Below the pieces are notes generated by a model. The model saw only the letters and a program-made list of their open reading frames with translations, ran no database searches and was not told the DNA's origin. Below, in pieces: positions 27,101-33,761 of a stretch of DNA of 64,000 bases (position 1 is the stretch's first letter; every line of letters begins with the position of its first letter). Position numbers and translations under genes: made by a program. Origin of the DNA: Ctena decussata (lineage: Eukaryota; Mollusca; Bivalvia; Lucinida; Lucinidae); assembly GCA_963989385.1 (NCBI GenBank), contig OZ022510.1, positions 35,903,448 to 35,967,447 on the forward strand, read 5' to 3'.

Positions 27101-27589
27101 TTAGGATAGTTTTCCTTGTTTCTCTATAAAAACACACTTTGTTACCCCTCGTAAGAACCGTCTCACAGAGACGGTTCTAATGAGGGGTCACAATGTATGT
27201 TTTCATTGACAAATAAAAAAAATTATCTTCAAATTATCTTTAAAAATCCCACTTAATCTGTAACTAGGCTTTACTCCTCATTTTTGGTCTGCAGAATCCG
27301 GTTTTTCCAAAAATATATTCAAAATATTCGAAATAACATTGTAGGGCTCCTGTTTTATCCCAAAGATGTCTCTAGGGACACTTAATTTCAATATCCTACT
27401 GAGACACTTGTAGCACAACCAAAATTTTTTACCTTCAAACCATTTGTCAAGTATCGAACCCCTCTTCTGTTTCCATAGAAATGCGTAACAACAATCACTT
27501 TGTGTCCCCTCTGTATTAAACATTGTGACAAATGATATATATGGTTTTCTACTCCACCCTGATTTGGGAAGAAAAAATCTGACACCATG
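9069..27589 (-). CDS. PIGA: PIGA: GPI-GlcNAc transferase catalytic subunit (11 coding exons; 5' end unresolved)
   Basis: This is the catalytic subunit of the complex that transfers GlcNAc from UDP-GlcNAc to phosphatidylinositol on the cytoplasmic face of the ER, the first step of GPI-anchor synthesis. Exons in coding order: 27589-27433, 26340-26218, 25295-25120, 23080-22965, 22094-21987, 19572-19466, 18751-18669, 17363-17278, 15068-14885, 14431-14332, 9119-9069. Every internal junction is GT-AG and the phases agree, giving 429 residues from the first Met of the first exon to TGA. What I see: the N-terminal GGVE motif of family-4 glycosyltransferases, the E-x7-E motif (Glu277 and Glu285), and one C-terminal membrane helix at about 389-409. 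The human protein has 484 residues and about 33 lie before the equivalent Met, so a short upstream coding exon is probably missing. Identity is recalled from family alignments and is very secure; the upstream start is not. Confidence 0.96.
9236..9305 (+). mobile_element. tRNA-derived SINE head, degenerate
   Basis: GGGCCTAGTGGGTAGACTGT resembles the D-arm/A-box of a tRNA, and GAGGTTTTGATTTCC some 40 bases on resembles a decayed B-box. CCTTTCAGGC fits an anticodon arm. There is no intact cloverleaf, so it is a relic rather than a tRNA gene. Confidence 0.4.
9378..9679. mobile_element. CAGGCCCC MITE, copy 1 (302 bp)
   Basis: The ends CAGGCCCCAAGGTTATAAAA and its complement are nearly perfect. 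Internal inverted segments (GAAATTTTCTCTGCTTATGA and complement) make a nested hairpin. A related copy is at 59625-59760. It lies in the large last PIGA intron/terminal region. Confidence 0.75.
10204..12593 (+). mobile_element. Tandem-array element, HINE-like, in PIGA intron
   Basis: The left end is AGAGGACCAATGGTCCTGTA followed by GCTCACCTG. Five diverged units of about 355-480 bp follow, each with CATATAYGGG, GGTCATGTGACC and AGGTCAAGGTCAAC. The right end has GACAGACTGACGGACAACCG, then a hairpin GAGCCTAAAGGCTC followed by AAGTGAGCTAATAAT. Short inverted ends, a 3' hairpin just before CTAA and internal tandem repeats recall non-autonomous Helentron (HINE) elements. The family assignment is inference. 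Confidence 0.65.
12886..13762 (+). mobile_element. ATGCCCCC tandem-repeat element
   Basis: It starts near ATGCCCCCGCCCCTAGTGCC and ends CCCCCGTTTTATGGTGGGGG then CATAAAAATT, a hairpin next to the 3' end. The inside holds about 140-bp repeats with ACAAAGTTATGG and CCTTGACCTT. Open frames at 13093-13326 and 13479-13670 are repeat sequence. Confidence 0.6.
13763..14292 (+). mobile_element. Second ATGCCCCC-type array
   Basis: Three units of about 127 bp share CCTGTGTATAAAATA, CAAAAGATAATGAACGGAAA and AAATGAAGTCGAAAAAG. It ends TATGCCCCCAATTTTTAATG then GCGGGGGCATAAC, the same 3' hairpin as the element before it, and stops 40 bp short of PIGA exon 10. Confidence 0.6.
14332..14431 (-). CDS. PIGA: PIGA exon (residues 380-413), membrane helix
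   Basis: It encodes [10 protein letters not shown] followed by a hydrophobic run [19 protein letters not shown] and PST. This is the single C-terminal transmembrane helix that anchors PIG-A in the ER; the CGP motif before it matches human HCGP. The acceptor is TTTGTTTTAG and the donor GTAAGT. Confidence 0.92.
14719..14863. mobile_element. GAGCCGCGACACG MITE, copy 1 (145 bp)
   Basis: The terminal arms GAGCCGCGACACGACAAAAC and their complement are perfect, and the whole copy folds as one hairpin. The flanks are AAAT and ATAT. It is the compact internally deleted form of the family and lies 22 bp from the donor side of a PIGA exon. Confidence 0.9.
14885..15068 (-). CDS. PIGA: PIGA exon (residues 319-379)
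   Basis: It reads [20 protein letters not shown] through [20 protein letters not shown] to ELPERIK. The YTWxNVAxRTExVYD signature is PIG-A specific. The acceptor is TTCCTTTAG and the donor GTATAG. A MITE (14719-14863) ends 22 bp from the exon edge on the donor side. Confidence 0.94.
15770..16008. mobile_element. AAGGTGTATGGG MITE, copy 1
   Basis: The right end is GTGTATTCATTCACCTTGAA; the left boundary is uncertain. The inside has GGAACTTCTCC and complementary GGGGAGCAGTTC stretches. It is the same family as 21733, 24584, 51113 and 60814. Confidence 0.5.
16701..17019. mobile_element. TACCRTATTAATCC MITE, copy 2
   Basis: The ends are TACCGTATAAATCCTAATAA and its complement TAGGATTAATATGGTA. 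The internal hairpin is AAAGAATTTGCCCC...GGAGCATACTCTTTTC. It is in a PIGA intron. Confidence 0.75.
17067..17145. mobile_element. TTCCAAAACAATTCC hairpin MITE, copy 1
   Basis: Arms ATTCCAAAACAATCTCAAAG and the complement surround GATCCATCTTCAAAGATGGATC. A stable hairpin of about 80 bp; related copies are at 24942, 29135 and 39508. Confidence 0.75.
17278..17363 (-). CDS. PIGA: PIGA exon (Gly290 to Lys318)
   Basis: It reads [20 protein letters not shown] then KLAEPSVK, the STRVGG-PEV block of PIG-A. The acceptor is CGCCACAG and the donor GTAAGT. The exon ends one base into Cys319. Confidence 0.95.
17440..17572. mobile_element. Short relic of the GTGTCTCGCCTGC element
   Basis: It carries CACAAAACAGAGCTAAGCCA, AAAGTTTA and ATGTCTCCCTTCTGCTAGTC, blocks also found at 20555-21234, 22378-22530 and 26365-26520. 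It is diverged and lacks the internal array. Confidence 0.45.
18235..18645. mobile_element. Inverted-repeat element around GTAAACTACATTGGGTC
   Basis: At 18540-18600 the arms TGTAAACTACATTGGGTCA and its complement surround AGCAAAGTTTACACG. The same core hairpin is at 23278-23412. The outer limits are approximate. Confidence 0.5.
18669..18751 (-). CDS. PIGA: PIGA exon (residues 263-289) with E-x7-E motif
   Basis: It contains [17 protein letters not shown]. The two glutamates of the E-x7-E motif, which in family-4 glycosyltransferases contact the sugar nucleotide, are both intact. The acceptor is TTTTGTAG and the donor GTAGGT. The exon ends two bases into Gly290. Confidence 0.95.
18776..18991. 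mobile_element. GTGTCCCAATTTTTA MITE, copy 1
   Basis: The strong internal hairpin at 18814-18892 has arms GCAAACAGTGCAGACCCAGA and CAGTCTGATCTGG...GTTTGC. The right part has TTACCGTAA and GGTGTCCCAATTTTTA, shared with the copy at 58830-59010. It begins 25 bp upstream of a PIGA acceptor (exon at 18751). Confidence 0.6.
19238..19304. repeat. (GT)n/(TC)n microsatellite
   Basis: A GTGTGTGT run passes into TCTGTCTG and TCTCTC repeats within a PIGA intron. Confidence 0.85.
19466..19572 (-). CDS. PIGA: PIGA exon (Gly227 to Asp262)
   Basis: It reads [20 protein letters not shown] then [15 protein letters not shown], nearly identical to vertebrate PIG-A. The acceptor is TTTTGTGCAG and the donor GTGAGT. 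A MITE (19596-19833) begins 24 bp upstream of the acceptor, leaving only 23 bp of other intron sequence. Confidence 0.96.
19596..19833. mobile_element. GAGCCGCGACACG MITE, copy 2 (238 bp)
   Basis: The ends are GAGCCACGACACGACAAAAC and GTCATGTCGCCGCTC, with AAAT duplicated on both sides (19592-19595 and 19834-19837). It starts 24 bp upstream of a PIGA acceptor. Confidence 0.88.
20058..20370. mobile_element. TACCRTATTAATCC MITE, copy 3 (rearranged)
   Basis: The left end is TACCGTGTTAATCCTAATAA. The expected complement AATATGGTA appears early (20181-20189), followed by a hairpin AAAGAATTTGCTCC...GGAGCAAAATTCTTCC. It appears to be a rearranged or composite copy. Confidence 0.45.
20555..21234 (+). 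mobile_element. GTGTCTCGCCTGC tandem-repeat element
   Basis: The left end GGAATGCGGTGTCTCGCCTG leads to four units of about 155 bp with TCTACTCTTCCAGATGTATG, AATGACCTAAACGC and CAAAGTCAGTCAACC. The right end is GCCGCCGCCGCCGACACC, then ATGTCTCGCCTCTGCTTCGC and AGGTGAGACAAAAATG, a 3' hairpin followed by an A-rich end. It lies in a PIGA intron. Confidence 0.65.
21733..21960. mobile_element. AAGGTGTATGGG MITE, copy 2
   Basis: The left end is CTTAAAGTGTATGGGGACAC and the right end GTGTACCCATTCACCTAA. It ends 27 bp from the donor side of a PIGA exon (21987). Confidence 0.65.
21987..22094 (-). CDS. PIGA: PIGA exon (Val191 to Ile226, plus split Gly227)
   Basis: It reads [20 protein letters not shown] followed by [15 protein letters not shown]. 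This is the SRLVYRKG nucleotide-sugar-binding region of the C-terminal Rossmann lobe. The acceptor is TTCTTCACAG and the donor GTAAGT. It is phase 1 at both ends. Confidence 0.95.
22378..22530 (+). mobile_element. Short GTGTCTCGCCTGC element without array
   Basis: GGAATGTGGTGCCTCGGCTG, AGAGCTTAACCAGAAAA and TTGACGCAAAGTTTATGCCG are followed by CAGGCTTCTGCTAGTC. It is the minimal form of the family at 20555. Confidence 0.55.
22965..23080 (-). CDS. PIGA: PIGA exon (split Ser152 to Lys190)
   Basis: It starts with T completing Ser152, then [20 protein letters not shown] and [18 protein letters not shown]. The SVIPNAVD motif is typical of PIG-A. The acceptor is CATTTTCAG and the donor GTAAGA. The exon ends with one base of the Val191 codon. 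It is readily missed because another frame of the opposite strand is open here. Confidence 0.95.
23265..23425. mobile_element. Long perfect-arm hairpin element
   Basis: The left arm CGTTTACTGAAGTATAAACT with ACATCGGGTCACGAGCAAAG (23291-23330) and its complement (about 23361-23400) pair almost without mismatch, around a short CCCCGAAGGGG hairpin. The arms extend outward through AACGACTGTTATTTTTT. It folds as one cruciform or hairpin. Confidence 0.8.
24034..24272. mobile_element. GAGCCGCGACACG MITE, copy 3
   Basis: The left end is GAGCCGCAACACGACAAAAC; the right end GGTTTTGTCGCGTCGCGGGG is slightly decayed. The middle GACTCAAATCAGACTGGG and its complement pair. Confidence 0.8.
24584..24854. 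mobile_element. AAGGTGTATGGG MITE, copy 3
   Basis: The left end is TTACAGTGTATGGGCACACC and the right end AAAATGTACCCACTTACCTT. The internal inverted segments are diverged. Confidence 0.55.
24942..25012. mobile_element. TTCCAAAACAATTCC hairpin MITE, copy 2
   Basis: Arms TTCCAAAACAACCCAAAAAA and its complement enclose TCTAGATCCATCTTACAAG. It is 108 bp from the donor side of PIGA exon 25120-25295. Confidence 0.75.
25120..25295 (-). CDS. PIGA: PIGA exon (residues 94-151 plus split codon)
   Basis: This is the most conserved block, [20 protein letters not shown] then [15 protein letters not shown]. The acceptor is ATTTACAG and the donor GTTAGT. The exon ends two bases into a Ser codon (AG|T) that the next exon completes. 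Confidence 0.96.
26218..26340 (-). CDS. PIGA: PIGA exon (residues 53-93)
   Basis: There are 41 codons, phase 0 at both ends, with acceptor TATTTTCAG and donor GTAAGT. It reads [13 protein letters not shown] and ends in VHGHS. The HxH-type segment matches the HSHS stretch of vertebrate PIG-A. Confidence 0.95.
26365..26520 (+). mobile_element. Short GTGTCTCGCCTGC element, copy with oligo-A
   Basis: GAATTCCACAGAAGGCGGTG, TCTCACCTGTCAGTG and ACTTGACGCAAAGTTTACAT occur, ending GCAGAAGAGACAAAAAC. It lies about 25 bp upstream of the PIGA acceptor at 26340. Confidence 0.55.
26897..26958. repeat. AACCCCTCAT hairpin
   Basis: TATAACCCCTCATCTGA and its complement TCAGATGAGGGGTTATA enclose a short loop. 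Related hairpins are at 27141-27192 and 39677-39773. Confidence 0.7.
27141..27192. repeat. GTTACCCCTC hairpin
   Basis: Arms ACCCCTCGTAAGAACCGTCT and AGACGGTTCTAATGAGGGGT pair around CACAG. It belongs to the same small hairpin family as 26897 and 39677. Confidence 0.75.
27433..27589 (-). CDS. PIGA: PIGA exon (residues 1-52)
   Basis: The first recognised coding exon begins after the acceptor TTGATTTCAG and starts with a single C that completes a split codon, followed by ATG and [20 protein letters not shown]. It ends phase 0 after NGLK at a GTAAAA donor. In the human protein the equivalent Met is preceded by Ile-Cys, so the lone C probably finishes a TGC codon from an upstream exon. A 922-bp MITE-family element starts only 25 bp upstream of the acceptor. 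Confidence 0.95.
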
Positions 27590-27613
27590 CTGAAATCAAA
27601 CAAAATAAATAAA

Positions 27614-28535
27614 TACCATATTAATCCTAACAAACACCCCTGCTCAAATAAACGCCCCAGCCTCTTTCCGAAATCAATGCTATATACTAGAATGAATTCC
27701 TGTTTGCTTCTACAGATGAGGTTGCTCTTTGAAATGAAATGGTGTCTACTCTTAAAGAAAAGAATTGGCTCCTAGAGGAGCAAATTCTTTCCTTTGAGAG
27801 TAGACCCCTACTGAGAAGGGGGGCAAAATAGTAAAGTTGCTTCCTCTGAAAGTATACCTATTCACTCAAAGTCTCCATTGTCCTACCAGTGGTAAAAATC
27901 GTCGAAATACAAATCATTGTAAAACCTGTACAGCCTTCAGAGTTTATGATAATATGTTGGTTGATGTGCTTTTTTGTATCATATAACTGGCAAAAAGAAG
28001 GAACAAGGTATTTTGAAAAAATGATAAGTCTCTCCATAAATATTATTTTTTTTTAGCTCTGGCTCCCCGTTAAGCAATGAAATAATACAACAGCGGCACA
28101 ATCAACGGGATCCTTGCCTCACATATTTGTACACTGTATTTTTATCACCTGTTAAAGGCCTGTACCTTGTATTTTTATCTCCTGTACCTTGTGATTTTAC
28201 CATGTAAGAAAGCTTGTGAAATCGAAAGTAGGTCATTTTAGTTGGCAACTAAAATGACCTAGTTATTTTTTTTATATTTTCTATGAGAAACTCAAGCATC
28301 TTTTGATTTTTCAAAGCCGGCCAATCACACACATAATCAATGACGAAACTGTAGTGAGAAGCTTGCAGTGATACTTCAAGATAAAAAAAATTCATGCTGA
28401 TAGAGCAATGGGGCCTTTAATACTGTTTATTACAAGTATTTTGGTACTGACCCACTTATTACACTTTAAGCTTTAAATAACAACCCCCTTTCATGAAATG
28501 CAACACCCAGGGTGTTCAATAGGATTAATATGGTA
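27614..28535. mobile_element. TACCRTATTAATCC MITE, copy 4 (expanded, 922 bp)
   Basis: The ends TACCATATTAATCCTAACAA and its complement AATAGGATTAATATGGTA are well kept. The extra internal DNA (about 27860-28440) suggests a nested insertion. It begins 25 bp upstream of the first recognised PIGA acceptor. Confidence 0.7.
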
Positions 28536-28678
28536 AATAAAATGAATCTATATCATTATAACGTATTGTTACCACAGCAACAAAGACTGAATCATGTTTT
28601 ATGTAACCACCCCAACAGGAAAGTTCGAATCATATAGAATCAGGTTAATATAAGAGTCAAAATTTTAGATCTTTCCAT

Positions 28679-29050
28679 AGAGGGGTGTGGTCAAATATTT
28701 AACCCATTGCATTCTGGGTATTTTTTTGTTGTCTGCTGAAATTGTCGTCTGCACCAAGAATCAAGAATATTTTCACAATATTAGTTTAACTAACTCTTGT
28801 AGAAATGATGTCTAGGCAGCAAACATTTGGATCTCAGATCAGGCCCCACTTTTGTGGGGCCTGATCTGGATCCAAACTGTTTGCCCAGATACCCCTAATG
28901 GAATGGGTTAAAGATGCTCTGCTGTGGTGCAGAGGGTCGAGGATTCAAATCACAATTCAGCTAGCTGGTGACTGCAAAACTGTCTATACTGACCCATCAG
29001 TAAATATGTACCTTTTTTTTGAATCAGGGAAGGATAAGGCAGCCATAGAA
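28679..29050 (+). mobile_element. tRNA-derived SINE, copy A, split by a MITE
   Basis: Removing the MITE at 28703-28907 and one TTAA joins GAGGGGTGTGGTCAAATATT to AAGATGCTCTGCTGTGGTGC, then GAGGGTCGAGGATTCAAATC (B-box region) and the shared tail GAATCAGGGAAGGATAAGGC. The opposite-strand copy at 31010-31163 is uninterrupted and aligns across the same points. Confidence 0.75.
28703..28907. mobile_element. piggyBac-like MITE, copy 2, inserted in a SINE
   Basis: CCCATTGCATTCTGGGTATT begins and AATGGAATGGG ends the copy, flanked by TTAA at 28699-28702 and 28908-28911. It is the reverse orientation of the copy at 7760-7972. Confidence 0.82.
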
Positions 29051-29134
29051 GAGAGATGGGCTCTACCTCTCATATACAGTGCCCAAGATGTGCCAGTGTG
29101 GGCTTCAGTGTGGGCCTATAAGCCCACACTGCCC

Positions 29135-29200
29135 TTCCAAAACAATTCCAAAGATCTAGATCAATCTTACAAGACAGGTTTAGATCTTTGGAATTTTTTT
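29135..29200. mobile_element. TTCCAAAACAATTCC hairpin MITE, copy 3, right arm lost
   Basis: The left arm TTCCAAAACAATTCCAAAGA is intact. The right arm stops at GGAATT, where a poly-T then poly-G tract begins. Confidence 0.7.
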
Positions 29201-29239
29201 TTTTTTTTTTTGAGGGGGGGGGGGGGGGGGGGGGGGGGG
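29194..29239. repeat. Poly-T then poly-G tract
   Basis: 18 Ts, then GA, then about 26 Gs. It creates spurious glycine or proline frames on both strands. Length may be unreliable. Confidence 0.9.
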
Positions 29240-29397
29240 AAACTATATTATAACTCAATAAATATGGTATCTGGATGCTCAGTGGTCAAGATAAAGGTAG
29301 GTTTTCATGATTATTCTAGGACACTTTTTGTTCATTCTCAATAACAACATAGGTTTAAACCCTTCAGCAAATCTGCCTCATAAGGCCATCCAAGAAA

Positions 29398-30800
29398 CAA
29401 GAGGACCATTGGTCCTGTAGCTCACCTGGGTCCATTCAGCCTCAGTAGTCTAGGGTAAGTTACTTTAAGGCCATCGGTCAATTGGTTTTGGTGAAAAAGA
29501 TTTTTAAAGCATTTAACCATATATGGGCATAGTGGACATGTTGGTAATGTGACCTGGACGTTTGAAAAAATTTCATTCCCTTAACCCCCTGGAGGCTCTA
29601 TATGAAATTTGGTTTCAAAATTGGCCCAGGGGCTTTTGAGGAGATGGTTTGATATTGTCAAAATGACAGAGTTCTGGGTCAAAGAATGACCTTGACCTCT
29701 TGTACTCATGAACCTTCATGTACTCATTAAGATGACTGTAGATACCAATTTTTAGGCATAAATCTTCAAAACTTTCCATAAAATCGTATGTTCTAGCATT
29801 TTCCCACATTTGACCTTGCAGTAAAATAGTCAAGGTCAACCCAAGGTCATTATTTTGAACAATCTTGATAGTACTGGAATTCCCAATGCTACATACCAAG
29901 CTTCAAGGCCATCGGTCAATTGGTTCTGGAGAAGAAGATTTTTAAAGGTTTTAACCATATATGGTCCTGGCAGCCATGTTGGTCATGTGACCTGGACTGT
30001 TTGAACAAATTTTCATTCCCTCAATCCCTGGAGGCTCTATATGAAATTTCGTTACAATTGGCCCAGTTTTTTTGGGGGGATTGTTTGATATTGTCAAAAT
30101 ATGAGAGTTCTGGGTCAAAGGTCAAAGAATGACCTTGACCTCTTGTACTCACAAATCTTCATGTACTCATTAAGATGACTGTATATACCAATTCTTAGGC
30201 ATATCTCTTCAAAACTTTCCGTGAAATCTTATGTTCTAGCATTTTCCCAGATTTGACCTTGCCGTAAAAAAGATCAAGGTCAACCCATGGTCATAATTTG
30301 AACAATCTTGACAGTACTCAGGTACCCAAAGCTACATACCAAGTTTCAAGGCCATCCGTCAATTAGTTCTTGAGAAGAAGATTTTTAAAGGTTTTACCAT
30401 GTATGGGCGTGGCGGCCACGTTGGTCATGTGACGTTACCGTAAAAAAGGTCAAGGTCAACACAAGGTCATAATTTGAACAATCTTGATAGTACTCCCATA
30501 CCCAATGCTACATACCAAGTTTCAAGGCCATCGGCCTACTGGTTCTGGAGAAGAAGATTTTTTTAGGTTTTTACCATATATGGGCATGGCGGCCATGTTG
30601 GTCATGTGACCAGGACCGTTTGAACAACTTTTTGTTCCTAAGGTCCCAGGAGGGTCTATATGAAATTTGGTTACAATCGGCCCAGCGGTTTCAGAGGAGA
30701 AGTCGTTTGAAATTGTGGACGGACGGACGACGACGGACGACGGAGCCTGACCATACTATAAGCTCCCCCGGAGCCTCTGGCTCAGGTAAGCTAAAAATGG
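29398..30800 (+). mobile_element. Tandem-array element, HINE-like, CATATATGG unit
   Basis: The left end is CAAGAGGACCATTGGTCCTG then TAGCTCACCTG. About three and a half units of around 400 bp have CATATATGGKC, TTGGTCATGTGACC and AAGGTCAACCCA. The right end has GGACGGACGACGACGGACGA, the hairpin GAGCCTCTGGCTC and AGGTAAGCTAAAAA. It is a better-preserved relative of 10204-12593. Confidence 0.7.
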
Positions 30801-31009
30801 TGGTTGGCTATATATACCCATACCTACCCTACAATTTTGGCCCCACTCAAATTTTTTGACCATTCCAAGGAAAACATTTTTGCACTAGGGCTTGTCAGCT
30901 ATACTTGCATCAAATTATTTCAGCTTTGTTTAATTCTATATTTTTTTCTGAAGGTAGCTAAAATTACAGGTGTTAGATGGCAAGCTTTGAAGGCCCTAAT
31001 TAGACTGCT

Positions 31010-31163
31010 CCTTTAGGCTGCCTTATCCTTCCCTGATTTGATAAAGACACCCATTTACTGCTGGGTTGACAAGGAGAGCTTTCAAGTCCCTGCCTGGCTG
31101 AACCGGGAATCGATCTTCTGCACCATAACACAGCATCTCTAATCACTTGACCTTAGTGCCTCC
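31010..31163 (-). mobile_element. tRNA-derived SINE, copy B
   Basis: Read on the minus strand: an A-box-like AAGGTCAAGTGATTAGAGAT, a perfect B-box match GATCGATTC (31107-31115), then a unique body and the tail AATCAGGGAAGGATAAGGC. About 45 bases separate the two boxes, as in tRNA-derived SINEs. Confidence 0.75.
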
Positions 31164-32079
31164 TTTACAGTACATATTCTACATAAACTGCAAAAAGCAG
31201 GAATCTTTTACTGAATAAGAAGTCCAAAATTTTTATAAACAATACTCTCTTGTTACATGATATTTTAGATTACACTTTAATGGCACATTTTAATATATAT
31301 GAAACGCTGGAAGACACAAGTCCATAGATTTTATTGTTTAATTCCAATAAAACTTTGCTGCCACATGATATTAGATCTTCACAAGAAAGCCTGTCTTTGG
31401 AAATGTGCTAACTGTCAACTGTGCCTTTGAATACCAGTTTATGCATATGAACAGTCTGATCAGGGCATGCATTGTTGCATAGGCAACAAATCTGACCAAA
31501 CAGATTTCAAAAGTGAGCCCTGGCCAGACTTATGCACCTACAAAGCCCATCTAAACATGCCTACTCTGCAGAACTAGGCATGTTTAGAAAGCCTATTCAC
31601 ACGACCAATCTATCACAGATGGCTGTAAAGTCAGATAGTTACCCTGGAAACCAAAATAAAGCAGTTTTCTTTCTACCTGAAAACCCTGCCTTGTGAAATG
31701 CTATTAATTTCAGTCTGCTAAATTCAAAAAAATATTCTGTCCAAGCTCCATCATATTGGGAATTAAAAGAGTCATTATGAGCCCCTTCATCCAGATCTTT
31801 GCTGTTTGCAAATGCTTTACATGTTAAAATTTCACATGAAAAAATTCTTCGATTTGAAAAGTAGTCCAAACTACTTCAGGAGTTACCCAAGGGGAATGAT
31901 CACAAAAATGGCTACCTGAGACAGGCAAACCACAGGGTTGTCCCACCACTTCCTTTTTTAGAAAAATGCTGATAGGAAATAATTTTCTATCCTTATTCGT
32001 GTCTTACTGTATTTATTTCACTATAAGATAAGAGCCCCGAAACAACAAAACTAACAAGAAAATTGGTGGAACCGATGGA
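31164..32079. other. No gene recognised; repeat relics
   Basis: Unassigned DNA. The minus-strand frame at 31639-31869 shares CAAACAG and GGATCTG...TTTGCAAA blocks and an AATTC-GTCCAAGCTACATCATATT-like stretch with 54530-54655, so it is an interspersed repeat, not a gene. Confidence 0.45.
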
Positions 32080-32358
32080 TGCTCCCCGAAGGCTTGGAAT
32101 AGGAGAATGGGTATCTTGGTGATTTCACGGAGTGATTTTCTGTGTAAATTAAATGCAATTTAAAACGGTAAAAAGTAATTCTCTTCAATACCTTTAGAGC
32201 AATGCTCTGGACATGCATACAACTGAGAAAGAATTAGAAGTAACCCCAAAATAACTTGGGATACAGTTACAGCTCTGCTCTGCACTTCTTGTCATCACCC
32301 TCTACTATCAATATGTGAAGTTTCATTCATGTTCTCTTAAATATGTACAGAGATATAC

Positions 32359-33761
32359 CAGGGCTCCAGATAAGAATTTATGGTTAATTGGGTATTACCC
32401 ACTGATTTTTTTGTTAATTGGGTATTCTGAATTTTAATTGGGTAATGCAACTTGCATTACCCACTGATTTTGCTTTTAATTGGGTATTCTGATTTTTATT
32501 TGTGCAATTTGGTAAAACTGGAGTTAGCAATAGTGCTGCAATCTTAACATTTTGCATCACCATGATTTTGCATCGGTATCTATCTATATATATATAGTCC
32601 AGGGATCTCGGGGACGCGAAAATTTCGGCCCGGACGCCAATAATTGCTTTCCGAGGATTCCCACGGACGCGTTATTTTTGCCGGCTGTACTTCTTTAAAA
32701 TCTCCTCAAATGTCAGTTGTTGCAAGTTTTGAAGAAGCCATGCATTGCTCGCACCTTTGACAGAGCTTATTTGAACCAGAAATCAATAAAATCATCGTAA
32801 ATGCCAACTCACATTTACCTGGAATTTCACACCTTCTTTATCCCCACTACCGTATGTCGTTAATCAGCAGTAGCATATGGCACGTCATGACGTGTAAGTA
32901 TTTCACACTTTCTTGATCACTGTTTGATCAATAAACGAATTGGGTCAACACGGTATCTTTGTCTTAGATCTACCGCCTCACGTGATTGGTCAGTTTACGT
33001 CTTTAAAAGTATCGCATCGCAATAATTGACAGCTTGTCAGAAGGTGAGACTATTACAGTGGCTTTGCCAGCAAATTAAAATTATATTACCGGTATATCAC
33101 ACGCCAAAGGGATGAGCCCGAGAGGGGCAACTCGGCCAACTCCAGTCTCTTTAAAGAGTTTGCAGAATCTTTCACGAGAAAAAAAAAGAAGATTTTTAGG
33201 TTGCCTGCCGAAGTTATGAGCCTTTTCTGAGGCACGTTTTTCATTTCCTGACTGTATTACGCACGTGCGCTGTGCTCGATGGGTATAACACGTGTGTTAA
33301 ATCAGTTTTCAACTTGGAAAATGCAATCGGTAGCTTCAAGTTGCTAGAAGTGGTCGTCAAAGATAATTATACTATATTTAAGCAAGACCAAGTCGTTGCA
33401 ATTCCCGGAAACCGGTGACTTGATATCTTCGGTTCGTGCACTTTAAAATTCTTTCCCGCTGTTTTTAGTCTGTTTCCCGCCATTTCTCGCGAGAACGAGT
33501 TCCAGTATATCTATAAATAACGCTGCGGTAAATCTGTGAGGTCAACACAGATAGTTGAACACGCGGCATAGGAATTACACCTGGCGCTTTTGTTTACACA
33601 TGACAGCCATGGATAACACCGTCGTTACGCTTCTGTCTTTTGGGTCTTTGCGTACCGGGAATTTTGTCTGCGTATTGGTACGCTTACAGGAAAAGGTCAA
33701 TTGTGTTTTTCAATTATTTTATTGGGTATTTACGCAAATACGCTGCTTATCTGGAGCACTG
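32359..33761. mobile_element. 1.4-kb TIR element with 7-bp target duplication, copy 1
   Basis: The ends CAGGGCTCCAGATAAG and CTTATCTGGAGCACTG match in 15 of 16 positions and are flanked on both sides by GATATAC (32352-32358 and 33762-33768). CAG...CTG ends resemble hAT elements; a 7-bp duplication is also compatible with other superfamilies such as Dada. No transposase frame was recognised. Related copy at 40818-41952. Confidence 0.8.

Noticed and set aside
28898..29344. 148-codon frame with a glycine run
   Set aside because: It is a composite of SINE, MITE and a poly-G tract; the glycine run is the homopolymer.
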